Of a stretch of DNA of 64,000 nucleotides, positions 34,456 through 43,828 are shown piece after piece. Numbering within the stretch: the stretch's first letter is position 1; each line of letters opens with the position of its first letter. Source of the stretch: Bacillota bacterium (GTDB lineage Bacteria; Bacillota; UBA4882; UBA8346); assembly GCA_029776205.1 (NCBI GenBank), contig JAKOTQ010000096.1, forward strand, positions 37,771 to 101,770. Reading direction: 5' to 3'. A program made the translations under genes and the position numbers. Below the pieces are notes generated by a model. It was not told the DNA's origin. It made no database searches and saw nothing but the letters and a program-made list of their open reading frames with translations.

Positions 34456-36129
34456 TTACTTGACCTCCAAAATCAGTTGAGCTTCACCCAAAATATAATA
34501 CGGCGTATCCGCAGTAACCCGTTCCGGTTCGACTTCCGCCTCATCAGCCTCGGATTCCTCGGACGTCAACGGGAAATATTCCAACACCAATTGATTATTG
34601 GTGGGTTTTTTAAGATATTCGGCAACCAATTCTTCCCACGAATGGATTTGACCATAGTCAAATTTTGAAGGATCTTTTTTACGACTGCCTTCCTTTTCTT
34701 CAAAAAGTACGTTTTCAGCTCCTCCATGAATTGCTAACAGTAATTTTCCGGACTGGGACGTTTCCGGAATGGTGAGCTGAAGCGGTATCTTAAAGGTTTC
34801 TCCTCGGAAACTATGGAGAACAGCTTCTATATGGACCGTATCCCCTGGTTTCACTTTCTTCGTTGCCGTTTCCAACTTGATAACCCGGGCCGTCGTTTGG
34901 ACCTTTTCAATATCCACATCTACCCGGATGGATTTCAGTTGGACCTTAGCAAATTCGTTTCCTGCAACCATATCCAGCACATCGGCAATATCTTTGAGAC
35001 AGGATACCGCTACATCCTTGCTATAAAATATATTATTTCGGACAATAGCCTCAGTTCCGGGAAGGGTTTCCAATTGAACTTTAACATGAGCTGTCCCTTC
35101 GCCGACTCGATCCAATGCATGATCGATAGCGGATGTTATTCCGGAAACGATCAAACCGGGGTATAACAATTCATCATCGATCACTTGGAAACGGCTGGTT
35201 CTCGACAGCTTCCGATCCCGGTCCCGAACAGCAACCTCCACCTCAATCATGGGCTGACGTTCCCCTAAGATGCCGGCAATGCCTGCATTCCGGTCTTGAA
35301 TAATTTTACCGACGGGGTATAAAGCAGTCCCCATTTTAAAGGACATTACCCGGCTCTGCACGGTTTGCAATACTTGAGCCTGATAAGCGTTATACCCTAC
35401 CGTCCCTTTATTCATAAACGGATGACCAAAGGCCAAAAACTGGTTTTTCCCTGTCCAAGTCACCGTACCAATGGCCGACACCTGATAATCGCCGGAAACC
35501 AATTGAACCGCAATGGCGCTCCCGGGCTTCACAGGAACCGTTCGGGACATTTCCGGTCTCCCGGCTGCTCCGGGCGAAAAAACCGGTTTAAGATATTGGG
35601 CTTCTAAAACCCGGCTCGCCATTTCATAGCCGCGTCTTCCCATCCCGCTGACAATGACCGGAGTCGCTATCGGAACAATGCCATGACAACTCTGATAAAT
35701 GCGGGACTCTGCCACCCGTTGCCAATCCAACAAGCGAAGCATGGACTCAATCGGAGTCACCATCGCCAATAACGGATCGGCATTTTGAAAACCAAAACTA
35801 ATGGCCCCGGCAAGTTTACCTTTGAAATAGACCGGACTGCCGCTCATGCCTGCTGCCAGGCCCCCGTTTTCCTCAAGCCGTTTCCCGGAAAGGCGTACCA
35901 AAATCAATTGGTTATCGCCATAACCCGCCGGAACCAACCCGATGACTTTGACGTTGAAAGACTCGATCTTTGTTCCCTGAAATACAGTATATCCTACGCC
36001 GCTTAAACCGGGTTTAATCTTATCGAGCGGAAAAAACTCGTCTTTGGCAGCCATAACCGGCATACCCATGACGGCGATCATCAGTAAAATAAGACACCAT
36101 ACAGCACGGATTTGATTCTTCACTCTCAA
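34456..36129 (-). CDS. SpoIVB-type S55 peptidase-domain protein
   Basis: About 557 residues from TTG 36129 (GAGGTG 7 bases upstream). After a signal peptide (MIAVMGMPVMAA) comes the S55 domain, with the serine motif GGLAAGMSGSPVYFKGKLAG and GAISFGF, as in SpoIVB, the protease that triggers sigma-K processing. Two differences are visible: there is no PDZ domain before the catalytic part, and about 300 residues follow it, including a beta-rich region (VIKLETATKKVKPGDTVHIE). It lies directly before tamB and ends with a region KDPSKFDYGQIHSWEEL. It may therefore serve the envelope and not sporulation. Catalytic activity is assumed, not shown. Confidence 0.78.
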   Translation of the reverse strand: MRVKNQIRAVWCLILLMIAVMGMPVMAAKDEFFPLDKIKPGLSGVGYTVFQGTKIESFNVKVIGLVPAGYGDNQLILVRLSGKRLEENGGLAAGMSGSPVYFKGKLAGAISFGFQNADPLLAMVTPIESMLRLLDWQRVAESRIYQSCHGIVPIATPVIVSGMGRRGYEMASRVLEAQYLKPVFSPGAAGRPEMSRTVPVKPGSAIAVQLVSGDYQVSAIGTVTWTGKNQFLAFGHPFMNKGTVGYNAYQAQVLQTVQSRVMSFKMGTALYPVGKIIQDRNAGIAGILGERQPMIEVEVAVRDRDRKLSRTSRFQVIDDELLYPGLIVSGITSAIDHALDRVGEGTAHVKVQLETLPGTEAIVRNNIFYSKDVAVSCLKDIADVLDMVAGNEFAKVQLKSIRVDVDIEKVQTTARVIKLETATKKVKPGDTVHIEAVLHSFRGETFKIPLQLTIPETSQSGKLLLAIHGGAENVLFEEKEGSRKKDPSKFDYGQIHSWEELVAEYLKKPTNNQLVLEYFPLTSEESEADEAEVEPERVTADTPYYILGEAQLILEVK

Positions 36130-36241
36130 CCTGTTCCACCTCGACAATAATATTTATAAATACCTCTTTTCCTTCCGAAATCCTGCCGAGATTATGGATA
36201 TCCTGATGGAATTTGGCACTGCCAGATGACCATAATACAGG

Positions 36242-36811
36242 CTAATGACTTCTTTTACCCAATCCATTCCAAAACAAGTCGAGCATGGACAAAATTACTT
36301 GATCCGAAGAATAATTTGGTTCATTTTCAATGATGACCAACGTACCTTCGATAAGTTTACTCAAAAAGGTGGTGGCCAAAAGGGGATTAATCTCCCTGAA
36401 ACGTCCCTGACGGACTCCCTCCTGTAAAATTTGATAAACCTGCTCCTGAAATTCCGACTGAATTTTGGCAACTTGGTTGAGAAATTCGGGATTGTCACTG
36501 ACAACTTCCATCGTCAAAATTCGATAATACTGGCGGTGATTACGGGCGAACCGGATGAGGCTAATCACAAAGCGGCTGAGCTTTTCCTTTAAATCGTCAG
36601 TGATCCCGATCTGTTTGAAGACTTCCTCATTTCTGGTCAATACAGCAGCATTCAACAACTCCATAAATAGCTCTTCTTTCGTTTTAATACACCGGTAAAC
36701 TGTCCGCTTACTCAACTCAGCCCGGTCTGCCACCTCTTGAATGGTCGTCCGGTAATAACCTTTCTCTGCAAAGACTTCCAACGCTTTTTCTAAAATCAAC
36801 GATTTATTCAA
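36242..36811 (-). CDS. TetR-family transcriptional regulator
   Basis: About 189 residues. The N-terminal helix-turn-helix is typical (LEKALEVFAEKGYYRTTIQEVADRAELSKRTVYRCIKTKEEL, quoted in two parts: ALEVFAEKGYYRTTIQEV and SKRTVYRCIKTKEEL); the C-terminal part is a ligand and dimer domain. GTG 36829, ATG 36817 and TTG 36811 are possible starts; GGAGG is best spaced for the TTG. The gene lies alone between the S55 peptidase and a carboxylesterase, and no operator was identified. An AGGATAT-14-CGCAAA sequence upstream resembles the sigma-H-like sites imperfectly. Confidence 0.85.
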   Translation of the reverse strand: MNKSLILEKALEVFAEKGYYRTTIQEVADRAELSKRTVYRCIKTKEELFMELLNAAVLTRNEEVFKQIGITDDLKEKLSRFVISLIRFARNHRQYYRILTMEVVSDNPEFLNQVAKIQSEFQEQVYQILQEGVRQGRFREINPLLATTFLSKLIEGTLVIIENEPNYSSDQVILSMLDLFWNGLGKRSH

Positions 36812-36867
36812 TACCATAACCTCCGCCACCAGATAATTTGCGAAAAGCTTGGAAAAATATCCTTATT

Positions 36868-37698
36868 TTATTCTTCAATAAATTTTAAAATCCACTCAAA
36901 AACCTGTTGTTTTTGTGGATTCAAGTCAATCGTCAGATTATGATGCCCGGATTCAAATAACTTCAACGTTTTTTTAGAAGACGCCAATTTTTCGAAGAAC
37001 CTCCGGGCTCCCTGCCAGCGAACCATTTGATCATTTTCAGCCTGTATCACTAATACCGGAGCCTTAATCTCCGGCGCCAACTTCCGCGCCTTCCCGGCCA
37101 CAGTCACCAGTTCAGCAACAGCTTTTGTCGGGATCTTCCCATACCAGTATTGCCGCTGCCACTCCAGAGCCACTCCCATATCTGTTTGCGGTACCACCTT
37201 CCGGATGAAAGCATAGCGGGCAAGATAAGCCATAGGGTTGGCAATCTCGAAACAAGGTGCGCACAGAACCAAACGATGGACGCAGTCAGGATAAGACGAA
37301 GCCAACAATACCGCCAAGGCTCCGCCCATACTTTCACCGATCACTGTAACTTTTCGTCCCAAAGACGCAGCAATTTCCAACCCTTTTTGGGCTGAAGCCT
37401 CCCAGTCGGCCCCGGTGGTTTTGGCAAAATCGGATACATGGGTACCATGGCCAGCCAAACGCACTCCAAAGACATTATGTCCTCTAGAACATAAAAACTG
37501 CCCCAATTCCAGCATCTCATACGGGCAGGCCGTAAAACCGTGAATCAGCAAAACCGCCTGTTCAGTGGGGCGATGATGGTGAAAGCAGAAACTGCGGCAA
37601 CCATCAGCAGCACCGCTTTTTTCGCAGTCAGGATGATGATATTCGGCTTCTGCCATTTTCAACCCCCGCTGAAACCGTTCCTCCCAGTCATTTTCCAT
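36868..37698 (-). CDS. Alpha/beta hydrolase, carboxylesterase/monoacylglycerol lipase type
   Basis: 276 residues. The nucleophile elbow is GESMGG with Ser123, the oxyanion region is LIHGFTACPYEM, the acid is Asp223 (IQAENDQMV) and the base is His252 or His253 (ESGHHNLTID). This arrangement matches Est30-type carboxylesterases and bacterial monoacylglycerol lipases. A His/Cys-rich patch before the domain (HHPDCEK, DGCRSFCFHHH) is unusual for the family and might bind metal. No signal peptide, so it acts in the cytoplasm. The physiological substrate is unknown. Confidence 0.87.
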   Translation of the reverse strand: MENDWEERFQRGLKMAEAEYHHPDCEKSGAADGCRSFCFHHHRPTEQAVLLIHGFTACPYEMLELGQFLCSRGHNVFGVRLAGHGTHVSDFAKTTGADWEASAQKGLEIAASLGRKVTVIGESMGGALAVLLASSYPDCVHRLVLCAPCFEIANPMAYLARYAFIRKVVPQTDMGVALEWQRQYWYGKIPTKAVAELVTVAGKARKLAPEIKAPVLVIQAENDQMVRWQGARRFFEKLASSKKTLKLFESGHHNLTIDLNPQKQQVFEWILKFIEE

Positions 37699-37841
37699 TC
37701 AATCTGGGCCACCTTTCATAAACTCATAAAAACACCAAAGCCAACCTTTAATCTATTTGCAATATTAGACTTTTCACTTCGTTTTACCTTCATCCATATC
37801 CGTTTTTTAAGTTTATGAATTTCGATATTGGTTAGTTCAAA

Positions 37842-37873
37842 ATAAAAACGGATCTCAATTGCGAGATCCGTTT
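37842..37873 (-). terminator. Terminator of the pectinolytic lipoprotein operon
   Basis: AAACGGATCTC pairs with GAGATCCGTTT, followed on the minus strand by TTATTTTG. It lies 23 bases after the stop codon at 37896. Confidence 0.85.
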
Positions 37874-37895
37874 GCCACGCGTCAATGAAAAATAA

Positions 37896-39689
37896 TTATT
37901 GATACTCAATCACCAGGTCATCGATGGTAACGGTAAGTGTACTTTCTGCACGAATTTGAATAAAGGAGGACTCTGTGCCGACAGAGCCGGGAACTTCCAA
38001 AACTTCCCCAACAGTCAGAGTTGTTCCATCGAACGACTTCAATACGGAATTATTCCCATGGATGGAATTTGTACCGCTAGATGTATTATTATCAACGTAA
38101 ATCATGAATTTCCCGGAGCCACTTACTGCTACAATTTTAACTTTGATCTTATATGCTTTGGATAAATCAAATACACCTTTCGGGATCGTAGTAGATGTTG
38201 TATTCCCCGTTCCATTGTCACCGATGGTAAATCGGCCACCAACAAGTTGCAATTGGCCATCAACAACATTTATCGCTCCACCCGTCCGGCTATATAACGG
38301 GGTAGTCGAATCGCCGGGTAAAGTCTTGTAAGAAGTAGTAAAGAACGTGGAACTCGTTGCTGAATCAAAGTCTTCGGTAAATGGCAACTCTACTTTCCCT
38401 ACCGGAACATCTTCCACAAACACTGCAGTGACCGTCTTATTCTTATCCATGGTTATAACTACGGTAGCACTGGATCCCGATGCTGCACCTTCCCATTTGC
38501 TGAATTTATAGCCAGCTGCGGGAGTGGCGGTCACAGTAACCTTTGAGCCGGATTCGTAAGTTCTGGTTTCATTATCCGGGTTTACGGTAACAGAGCCTTG
38601 TCCTGTCACATTGACGGTCAGTTTATATGTTACAACTTCTTTCTCAAATATTGCTTTGACTGTCTTGTCGCCATCCATTGTTACAGTCACTGTATCGCTG
38701 GTTCCCGATGCGGCACCTTCCCATTTGCTGAATTTATAGCCAGTATTCGGTTTGGCTGTCAAGGTCACCGTTGTTCCTGCATCGTAAGTTCCGCCAGCCG
38801 GGTTCAATTCGACAGTACCGCCCTCACTTGATTGCACCGTCAGGGTGTATTTTTGAACCGGAGTGGGATTATCGGGGTTTTCAGGAGTACCCGGCGTTTC
38901 TTTCTCAAATACCGCAGTCACGGTTTTATTCCCGTTCATGGTGATGGTCGCCGGATTTTCGGATCCGGTCAAATCCCCGCTCCAGCCGGTAAATTTAAAG
39001 CCTTCTGCGGCAGTAGCTGTTAAGGTAACGGTTGTCCCAGCATCATACTCATGGGTCCCTGCTGTCGGTTCTACGCTTCCGTTTCCTTCCGTTTTGATAG
39101 TCAGTTTATACTTGGTTGCCGGTGTATCCGTACGAATACCAGTCAACGAAATATAATAAATATTAATACCATCTTTCGAGGAATAAATCATATATTCCCC
39201 ATCTGCAGGAATATTGTAAGTAAAAGCATTCAAATTGCTAGTAGGAACTTCACCCAATTCAACACCGTCACCGGATACCGGTGCAACCATTAAAATACGC
39301 CCTGTTCCGGTGGAACTGGAACTCATTGCCAATACTTTCAGTACATCACCGGCTTTTGCACTAAAAGTAATACTTCTGTTTTGACGATCTGAGCCACCGA
39401 GCTTAATCCGGCCTGTATACGTTTCACCTTCATATGACTTGGTATTTGATTCAAACGCAATATCCTTTCCAAATGTAAAGCCTTTATATTCGCTAGGTAA
39501 CGAAAGCCCTTGCAAAGCGGCAAGATCTTGTCCTACATTTAACTCCAATACAATCTTGGATTCACCGGAAGGCGGTTTCGGTGTCGGATCTGTATTATCT
39601 TTTTTCTTACCACCGCCGCAACCGACGATCAATGCGCTGACTAACACTAAACATATCAAGCCAACCATACTTTTTCTCAAGTTTTTCAT
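37896..39689 (-). CDS. Secreted lipoprotein with three InlB-type repeats and a C-terminal module shared with the PL1 lyase
   Basis: 597 residues. The lipobox ends VSALIVGC, so the mature protein is lipid-anchored. An unassigned beta domain (residues 45-190) is followed by three Listeria-Bacteroides-type repeats (about 190-430), each ending GNKTVTAVFEK or DGDKTVKAIFEK and carrying GYKFSKWEGAASG. The last 160 residues match the end of the pectate lyase in the same operon: VFDLSKAYKIKVKIVAVSGS against CFDLSKNWKIQIRVISATGS, and FMIYVDNNTSSG against FQVMVDNNTTSG. It contains no catalytic lyase motif. A role in binding plant polysaccharide is inferred from the shared module. Confidence 0.75.
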   Translation of the reverse strand: MKNLRKSMVGLICLVLVSALIVGCGGGKKKDNTDPTPKPPSGESKIVLELNVGQDLAALQGLSLPSEYKGFTFGKDIAFESNTKSYEGETYTGRIKLGGSDRQNRSITFSAKAGDVLKVLAMSSSSTGTGRILMVAPVSGDGVELGEVPTSNLNAFTYNIPADGEYMIYSSKDGINIYYISLTGIRTDTPATKYKLTIKTEGNGSVEPTAGTHEYDAGTTVTLTATAAEGFKFTGWSGDLTGSENPATITMNGNKTVTAVFEKETPGTPENPDNPTPVQKYTLTVQSSEGGTVELNPAGGTYDAGTTVTLTAKPNTGYKFSKWEGAASGTSDTVTVTMDGDKTVKAIFEKEVVTYKLTVNVTGQGSVTVNPDNETRTYESGSKVTVTATPAAGYKFSKWEGAASGSSATVVITMDKNKTVTAVFVEDVPVGKVELPFTEDFDSATSSTFFTTSYKTLPGDSTTPLYSRTGGAINVVDGQLQLVGGRFTIGDNGTGNTTSTTIPKGVFDLSKAYKIKVKIVAVSGSGKFMIYVDNNTSSGTNSIHGNNSVLKSFDGTTLTVGEVLEVPGSVGTESSFIQIRAESTLTVTIDDLVIEYQ

Positions 39690-39766
39690 AAAGCATCCTC
39701 CTTTTTAGTATTATTGAAAAGAAACCCAATCAATCACCCGAAACCATTCATCACCCCCAGATATAA

Positions 39767-41779
39767 TTAATCCCATGTTTCAACCAAAATCTGGTCGATA
39801 ATAATATCCACATTACTTTCCGCCCTCAGGCACAGGAACGAGTTGGCTGTGAACGGCCCTTTGTCTGTTGATGAAATGGTTATTGTTGTATCATTCAGCT
39901 CACTGGCCGCCCCATTATAAATACGGGAGTTGCTGCCATGCAACGAGCTGCTGCCGCTGGTGGTATTATTATCCACCATCACCTGGAACTTGCCGCTGCC
40001 AGTGGCTGAAATAACCCGAATCTGAATCTTCCAGTTTTTACTCAGGTCAAAACAGCCATTCCCTACTGTATCTCCGGAGGTCGTTGTTTTACTGGTATCG
40101 ACTTGACCGATAACAAACATTCCACCATCCATTGTTAACTGCCCGTTTGCAAACGACATCTTTTTCATCTGTTCCGAAGTAGCATAGTACATTGGCGTTC
40201 CGCCTGGCTGGGCTTTATAAGCAGCAGTCCAGAAATTGGTTGCGGTAGCAGTGGCAAAAGTTTCATTAAGAACCACCACAGAGCCGTTAACCGTTGGCAC
40301 TAGAGGATCTGCGCCCACAACCCGGATCGGTACTGTGACTTCAATGGAACCGGCTGAATTTTCTACCTTGACCACGATCTCGGTAATCCCGGCATTCACT
40401 CCGGTCAGAGTAACAGTCCCCGAAGTCAAAACCGCCGTCGCGATTGTCGGATCAGGTTGTTTCACAATGGCAGTAATGCTAGGTGCGGGCGACCCGGTTG
40501 CAAGTAGCGTTGCATCAAAGGAAACCGATCCGGTTCCACTGATACTTTGGGTCGGAATGTTCCCTAACTGGCCGGGAGCAACAGGACCAGATTCACCGCC
40601 GCCGGGATTGACCCCCGGATCACTAATCTTGCCTACGCCGGCCCCTGCCAAAACACTGGCTTTTGCCTGAGCTGCACTTTCCAAAGTATATTGATAAGGT
40701 AGACTGATTCTTTCACAGGTATTGGAATACGTTGTATCACTCACCGGTACCGTTGGCCCGTCGTCAACATCCTCATTATCATTCGACCCCATTGATACTG
40801 TGGTTGTACACTTATCAAAGATATTGCCCTGTTGATACCAGTAACCAGCGACTTTACTGAACCAAGAACCAATAGGATTTTTACAGTTTTCAAAATAGTT
40901 GTTTTCGATCAACAGTTTGGCCCCTACCCGGCTGTTGATACAAGTTGACAAAACATCCTTGTAGTAATTGTTATAAATATGGCCGGTACCCCCCCTGTAA
41001 CTGGGCAGCCGCGAATTGCATCGTTCAATCAAATTGTGATGATAGGTAATCTTTCGGTCATGAAGATCACTGTCACTTTTCCCAATCAGACTGGTTTTCC
41101 AGCTGTCATGGAGATAATTCCAGGAGAAGGTGATATATTCCGTTTCACCTTTGGCCGAAAGGAGTTCATCGTAATAATCCTTACCAACATCCAATGAATT
41201 GTATAATTCACAATGGTCAATCCAGATATGGCTGCCGCCATCCTGAATGCAGATGGCATCTTTTTGCCCAATGCGATTATGATGAACAGTCACATTTTGA
41301 ACAATGATATTACTGGCACGGGAAATATTAATGCCAATACCATTGAAAACAGCACTTTTTCCAATACCGATAACCGAAACATTTTTGACATCTTTGATAT
41401 CAATTTGCTTTGCCCCGGTATTTTCTTCAGTTATTTCCCCTTGAACGTAGATAATCTGCGGTTTACCGCCATTTTTCGCCATTGCTTTGTTGATAGCCGC
41501 TTGTAAATCCTTCCCGGTAGCTACATAATTTATCTCGCCGCCGGTGCCACCGGTGGTCCCGTTCGGGAACTCAGCGGTCGGTACAGCCGCAAAACCTTGG
41601 AGCCCAAATTCAGCCACAACATCCGGAGGTACAACAGGGCTACCACCGTTGTTACCGCCGCCGCTATTGCCTCCACCGCCAGTGTTATTGCCGCTTTTGG
41701 AACCTCCGCCACAACCCGCAAGGGCCATACTCAACACCAATAACCATACAATACCTTTCAAAAAATGCTGCCCTTTCAT
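39767..41779 (-). CDS. Pectate lyase, PL1 family, lipoprotein
   Basis: About 670 residues; ATG at 41779 is preferred for ribosome-site spacing. The lipobox reads SMALAGC and is followed by a Gly/Ser/Asn-rich linker. The parallel beta-helix (residues 60-370) carries PL1 motifs: HIWIDHCELYNSLDVGKDYY with calcium-type acids, and the arginine region NSRLPSYRGGTGHIYNNYY. It cleaves polygalacturonate by beta-elimination. After it come a Big-type Ig domain (about 410-490) and the C-terminal 160-residue module shared with the next gene. Second gene of the operon, 38 bases after the PL9 gene. Acts on the cell surface. Confidence 0.9.
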   Translation of the reverse strand: MKGQHFLKGIVWLLVLSMALAGCGGGSKSGNNTGGGGNSGGGNNGGSPVVPPDVVAEFGLQGFAAVPTAEFPNGTTGGTGGEINYVATGKDLQAAINKAMAKNGGKPQIIYVQGEITEENTGAKQIDIKDVKNVSVIGIGKSAVFNGIGINISRASNIIVQNVTVHHNRIGQKDAICIQDGGSHIWIDHCELYNSLDVGKDYYDELLSAKGETEYITFSWNYLHDSWKTSLIGKSDSDLHDRKITYHHNLIERCNSRLPSYRGGTGHIYNNYYKDVLSTCINSRVGAKLLIENNYFENCKNPIGSWFSKVAGYWYQQGNIFDKCTTTVSMGSNDNEDVDDGPTVPVSDTTYSNTCERISLPYQYTLESAAQAKASVLAGAGVGKISDPGVNPGGGESGPVAPGQLGNIPTQSISGTGSVSFDATLLATGSPAPSITAIVKQPDPTIATAVLTSGTVTLTGVNAGITEIVVKVENSAGSIEVTVPIRVVGADPLVPTVNGSVVVLNETFATATATNFWTAAYKAQPGGTPMYYATSEQMKKMSFANGQLTMDGGMFVIGQVDTSKTTTSGDTVGNGCFDLSKNWKIQIRVISATGSGKFQVMVDNNTTSGSSSLHGSNSRIYNGAASELNDTTITISSTDKGPFTANSFLCLRAESNVDIIIDQILVETWD

Positions 41780-41817
41780 CAAATCCATCCCTCTCTCAAT
41801 GTATTCTGCAAATGCCC

Positions 41818-43206
41818 TTACCAGATCGCTGTTTCGGTCCCTACATTCCCCCGGGCACCGATATCATACCCGTTGGCGCCTTTCCCCTTCAAATCGCTGG
41901 TATCCGCCAATTGAAGAAATGTTCCAAAATTGATGGATCCGTCCGCATTGCGGATGAAAGGTAAAATCCCGAAGGTGTACGAAGGTTTGACGACAAAATC
42001 GTCTACCGTCAATGTCACACCCATATCATTCTCATAAGTCTTTTTATCTTTCTTATAAAAGACGTTATGATGAACGGTGGAACCGCTCGGCACATGACCG
42101 ACATCACTACCGCCCCCCTCCCAGGAGAGATTGTTGAACATAATATGCTCCCCTTTGGGAAAGTTAAAATTATAGTCGCTGGTTGTTTGTTCCGTAGGGC
42201 TTTTGCCCATGGAATTATGCCATGAGGTACAGTTACTGATGATTATCGGCCCCGGATTGCCATTATCGGTAAAACCGTGTTTCCGGTTGTGAAACGCGAT
42301 ACAGCGGCGCACAATATGAGAAACCCCATTGCTGGATGATCCCAATTTATAACCGTTTCCGTCACCATTTTTGGGATACGTGCCATCGGGTAAGATTCCA
42401 TTGCTAAAAGCAACGCAATCCTCGAGAACTACCGGACCAATGGGGCCGGTCTCAGACTTGGTATACAAATCCCATCCGTCATCGCTGTTATTATAGGCAA
42501 TACACCCTCGGAAAACATTTCCCGGGCCCGATGTCAGCTTACAGGCAAATCCGTCAGCATCTTCGCCATCCGAATCCGCATTGCCATAGGAATCACAGTT
42601 TAATATCAAATTATAACTGGGCCATTGAGAAATACCAGTAAAAGAACTCTTTGCCCTGGCTATCTGGAGGCCGCTGTCCCGGTTGTAACGAGTGATACAT
42701 CGTTCGATAATGTTATAACTTCCGCCGATAAATATCCCGTTATCCCCGGCATACTCCACTACCAGTCCCCGAACATGCCAGTAGTTACCGAAAATCTGTA
42801 ATCCCCGGTTGGCATCCAGCTCCTTTTGGGCTGAAAAATTTAAAATTGGTTGTTCATTGGGATAAGCATAGATTTTGCTCCGATTGGCTGCCGTTCCATT
42901 GTTGCCCATGTCAATGGTAATGGTTGAATTGTAATAATATGTTCCGCCCCGCATATAGATTAAACCACCGGGACGAACGGTCGCTATCGCTTTTTCAAGA
43001 GTCGTCGGACTGGTGAGAGTTCCGGGATTTTCCGCTTTTCCATTGGGAGCCACATAAATCGCCGCGTCGGGATTGACCGGAATTTCAGGGTCTGCAACTG
43101 GATCCTCCGGCTGGGGTACCACAGTCTTAGACGAACCTCCGCCACAGCCCAACATTCCACCAATCATAACTCCACACAAACACAGCAGTAAGATTTTTCG
43201 AATCAT
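41818..43206 (-). CDS. Pectate lyase, PL9-like, lipoprotein
   Basis: 462 residues. The lipobox reads GGMLGCGGG. A right-handed beta-helix follows, starting with IYVAPNGKAENPGTLTSPTT and GLIYMRGGTYYYNSTITID, the opening pattern of PL9 and related lyases. Later come GLVVEYAGDNGIFIGGSYNI, DADGFACKLTSGPGNVFRGC and NNSDDGWDLYTKSETGPIGP, where the Asp residues correspond to the calcium site and a Lys (ACKL or YTKS) would be the catalytic base. It is first in the operon and would cleave internal sites of pectate. Exact catalytic residue is inferred by family pattern. Confidence 0.85.
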   Translation of the reverse strand: MIRKILLLCLCGVMIGGMLGCGGGSSKTVVPQPEDPVADPEIPVNPDAAIYVAPNGKAENPGTLTSPTTLEKAIATVRPGGLIYMRGGTYYYNSTITIDMGNNGTAANRSKIYAYPNEQPILNFSAQKELDANRGLQIFGNYWHVRGLVVEYAGDNGIFIGGSYNIIERCITRYNRDSGLQIARAKSSFTGISQWPSYNLILNCDSYGNADSDGEDADGFACKLTSGPGNVFRGCIAYNNSDDGWDLYTKSETGPIGPVVLEDCVAFSNGILPDGTYPKNGDGNGYKLGSSSNGVSHIVRRCIAFHNRKHGFTDNGNPGPIIISNCTSWHNSMGKSPTEQTTSDYNFNFPKGEHIMFNNLSWEGGGSDVGHVPSGSTVHHNVFYKKDKKTYENDMGVTLTVDDFVVKPSYTFGILPFIRNADGSINFGTFLQLADTSDLKGKGANGYDIGARGNVGTETAIW

Positions 43207-43464
43207 TCCAAGTTACCTACCTTTCACCAATTAAATTATTACGTATGTTTTCTATAATGTTTCGCACATATTTACCTCGTTTTTACAAGTCGCAAATTAA
43301 ATTTTAACATTCAACGAGGTAAAAGGTAACCAATTTATCCAAAATTTATCTGATCATTTCCGATAAATTATTTTCATCAGGTAATATTAAAGCAATATTA
43401 TTGGTACGTACTTTTTTTCGATACAACCTGATAAAAGCACACTGATATAAACCATCAAAATAAA

Positions 43465-43498
43465 ATCCGGTATGTAAAGATCACTTCACATACCGGAT
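43465..43498 (-). terminator. Intrinsic terminator of the SASP gene
   Basis: ATCCGGTATGTGA and TACATACCGGAT pair, with TTTATTTTG following on the minus strand. It lies directly after the stop codon at 43503. The rest of 43207-43464 is AT-rich and holds no gene; it should contain the promoter of the PL9 operon, but no convincing hexamers were found. Confidence 0.82.
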
Positions 43499-43502
43499 GT
43501 CT

Positions 43503-43709
43503 TCAACTTTCATCCGACAAGGCTTTTTCGCCCTTTTCAATCAATTTTTTTACCATATTCCCACCGATTTTCCCCGCTTCGCGGACGGTCAACTCATCAC
43601 CGCCAGCCGCCAAATCATCATCTAAACCCAGTTCCCGTGCAGTTTCCCACTTCAATTTCTCCTTAGGATCGGCCATTCCGCCAGAACTGGATACATTGTT
43701 GTCTTTCAT
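43503..43709 (-). CDS. Small acid-soluble spore protein, alpha/beta type
   Basis: 68 residues from ATG 43709, which has AAAGGGGG 6 bases upstream; the longer start at 43793 adds 28 residues foreign to the family. The body reads KWETARELGLDDDLAAGGDE then LTVREAGKIGGNMVKKLIEK, the two conserved halves that coat spore DNA in an A-like form and protect it from ultraviolet light and heat. KxExAxELG corresponds to the region cut by the germination protease. Expressed only in the forespore in known species. A partial sigma-G-like match upstream was too weak to list. This gene shows that the organism forms, or descends from, endospore formers. Confidence 0.92.
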   Translation of the reverse strand: MKDNNVSSSGGMADPKEKLKWETARELGLDDDLAAGGDELTVREAGKIGGNMVKKLIEKGEKALSDES

Positions 43710-43776
43710 GGAAAACCCCCTTTGGTATTTTTCGTTATTATCCCCGGAAAAGCCGATGGTTAATCCAGTTCCCAGC

Positions 43777-43803
43777 AGGAAAGAATATAACAAGATTCGA
43801 TCA
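43777..43803 (+). promoter_or_regulatory. Sigma-H-like promoter of the LOG-family gene
   Basis: AGGAAAG, 14 bases, CGATCA, with GCAGGA context as before dapL. It is about 25 bases before the ATG. Confidence 0.4.
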
Positions 43804-43828
43804 ATTTCAACCCGAAAGGAAGAAAACG

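Noticed and set aside
43710..43775. Sigma-G promoter of the SASP gene
   Set aside because: GATTA-18-GATAATA resembles the consensus but fails at key positions, so it was not listed.
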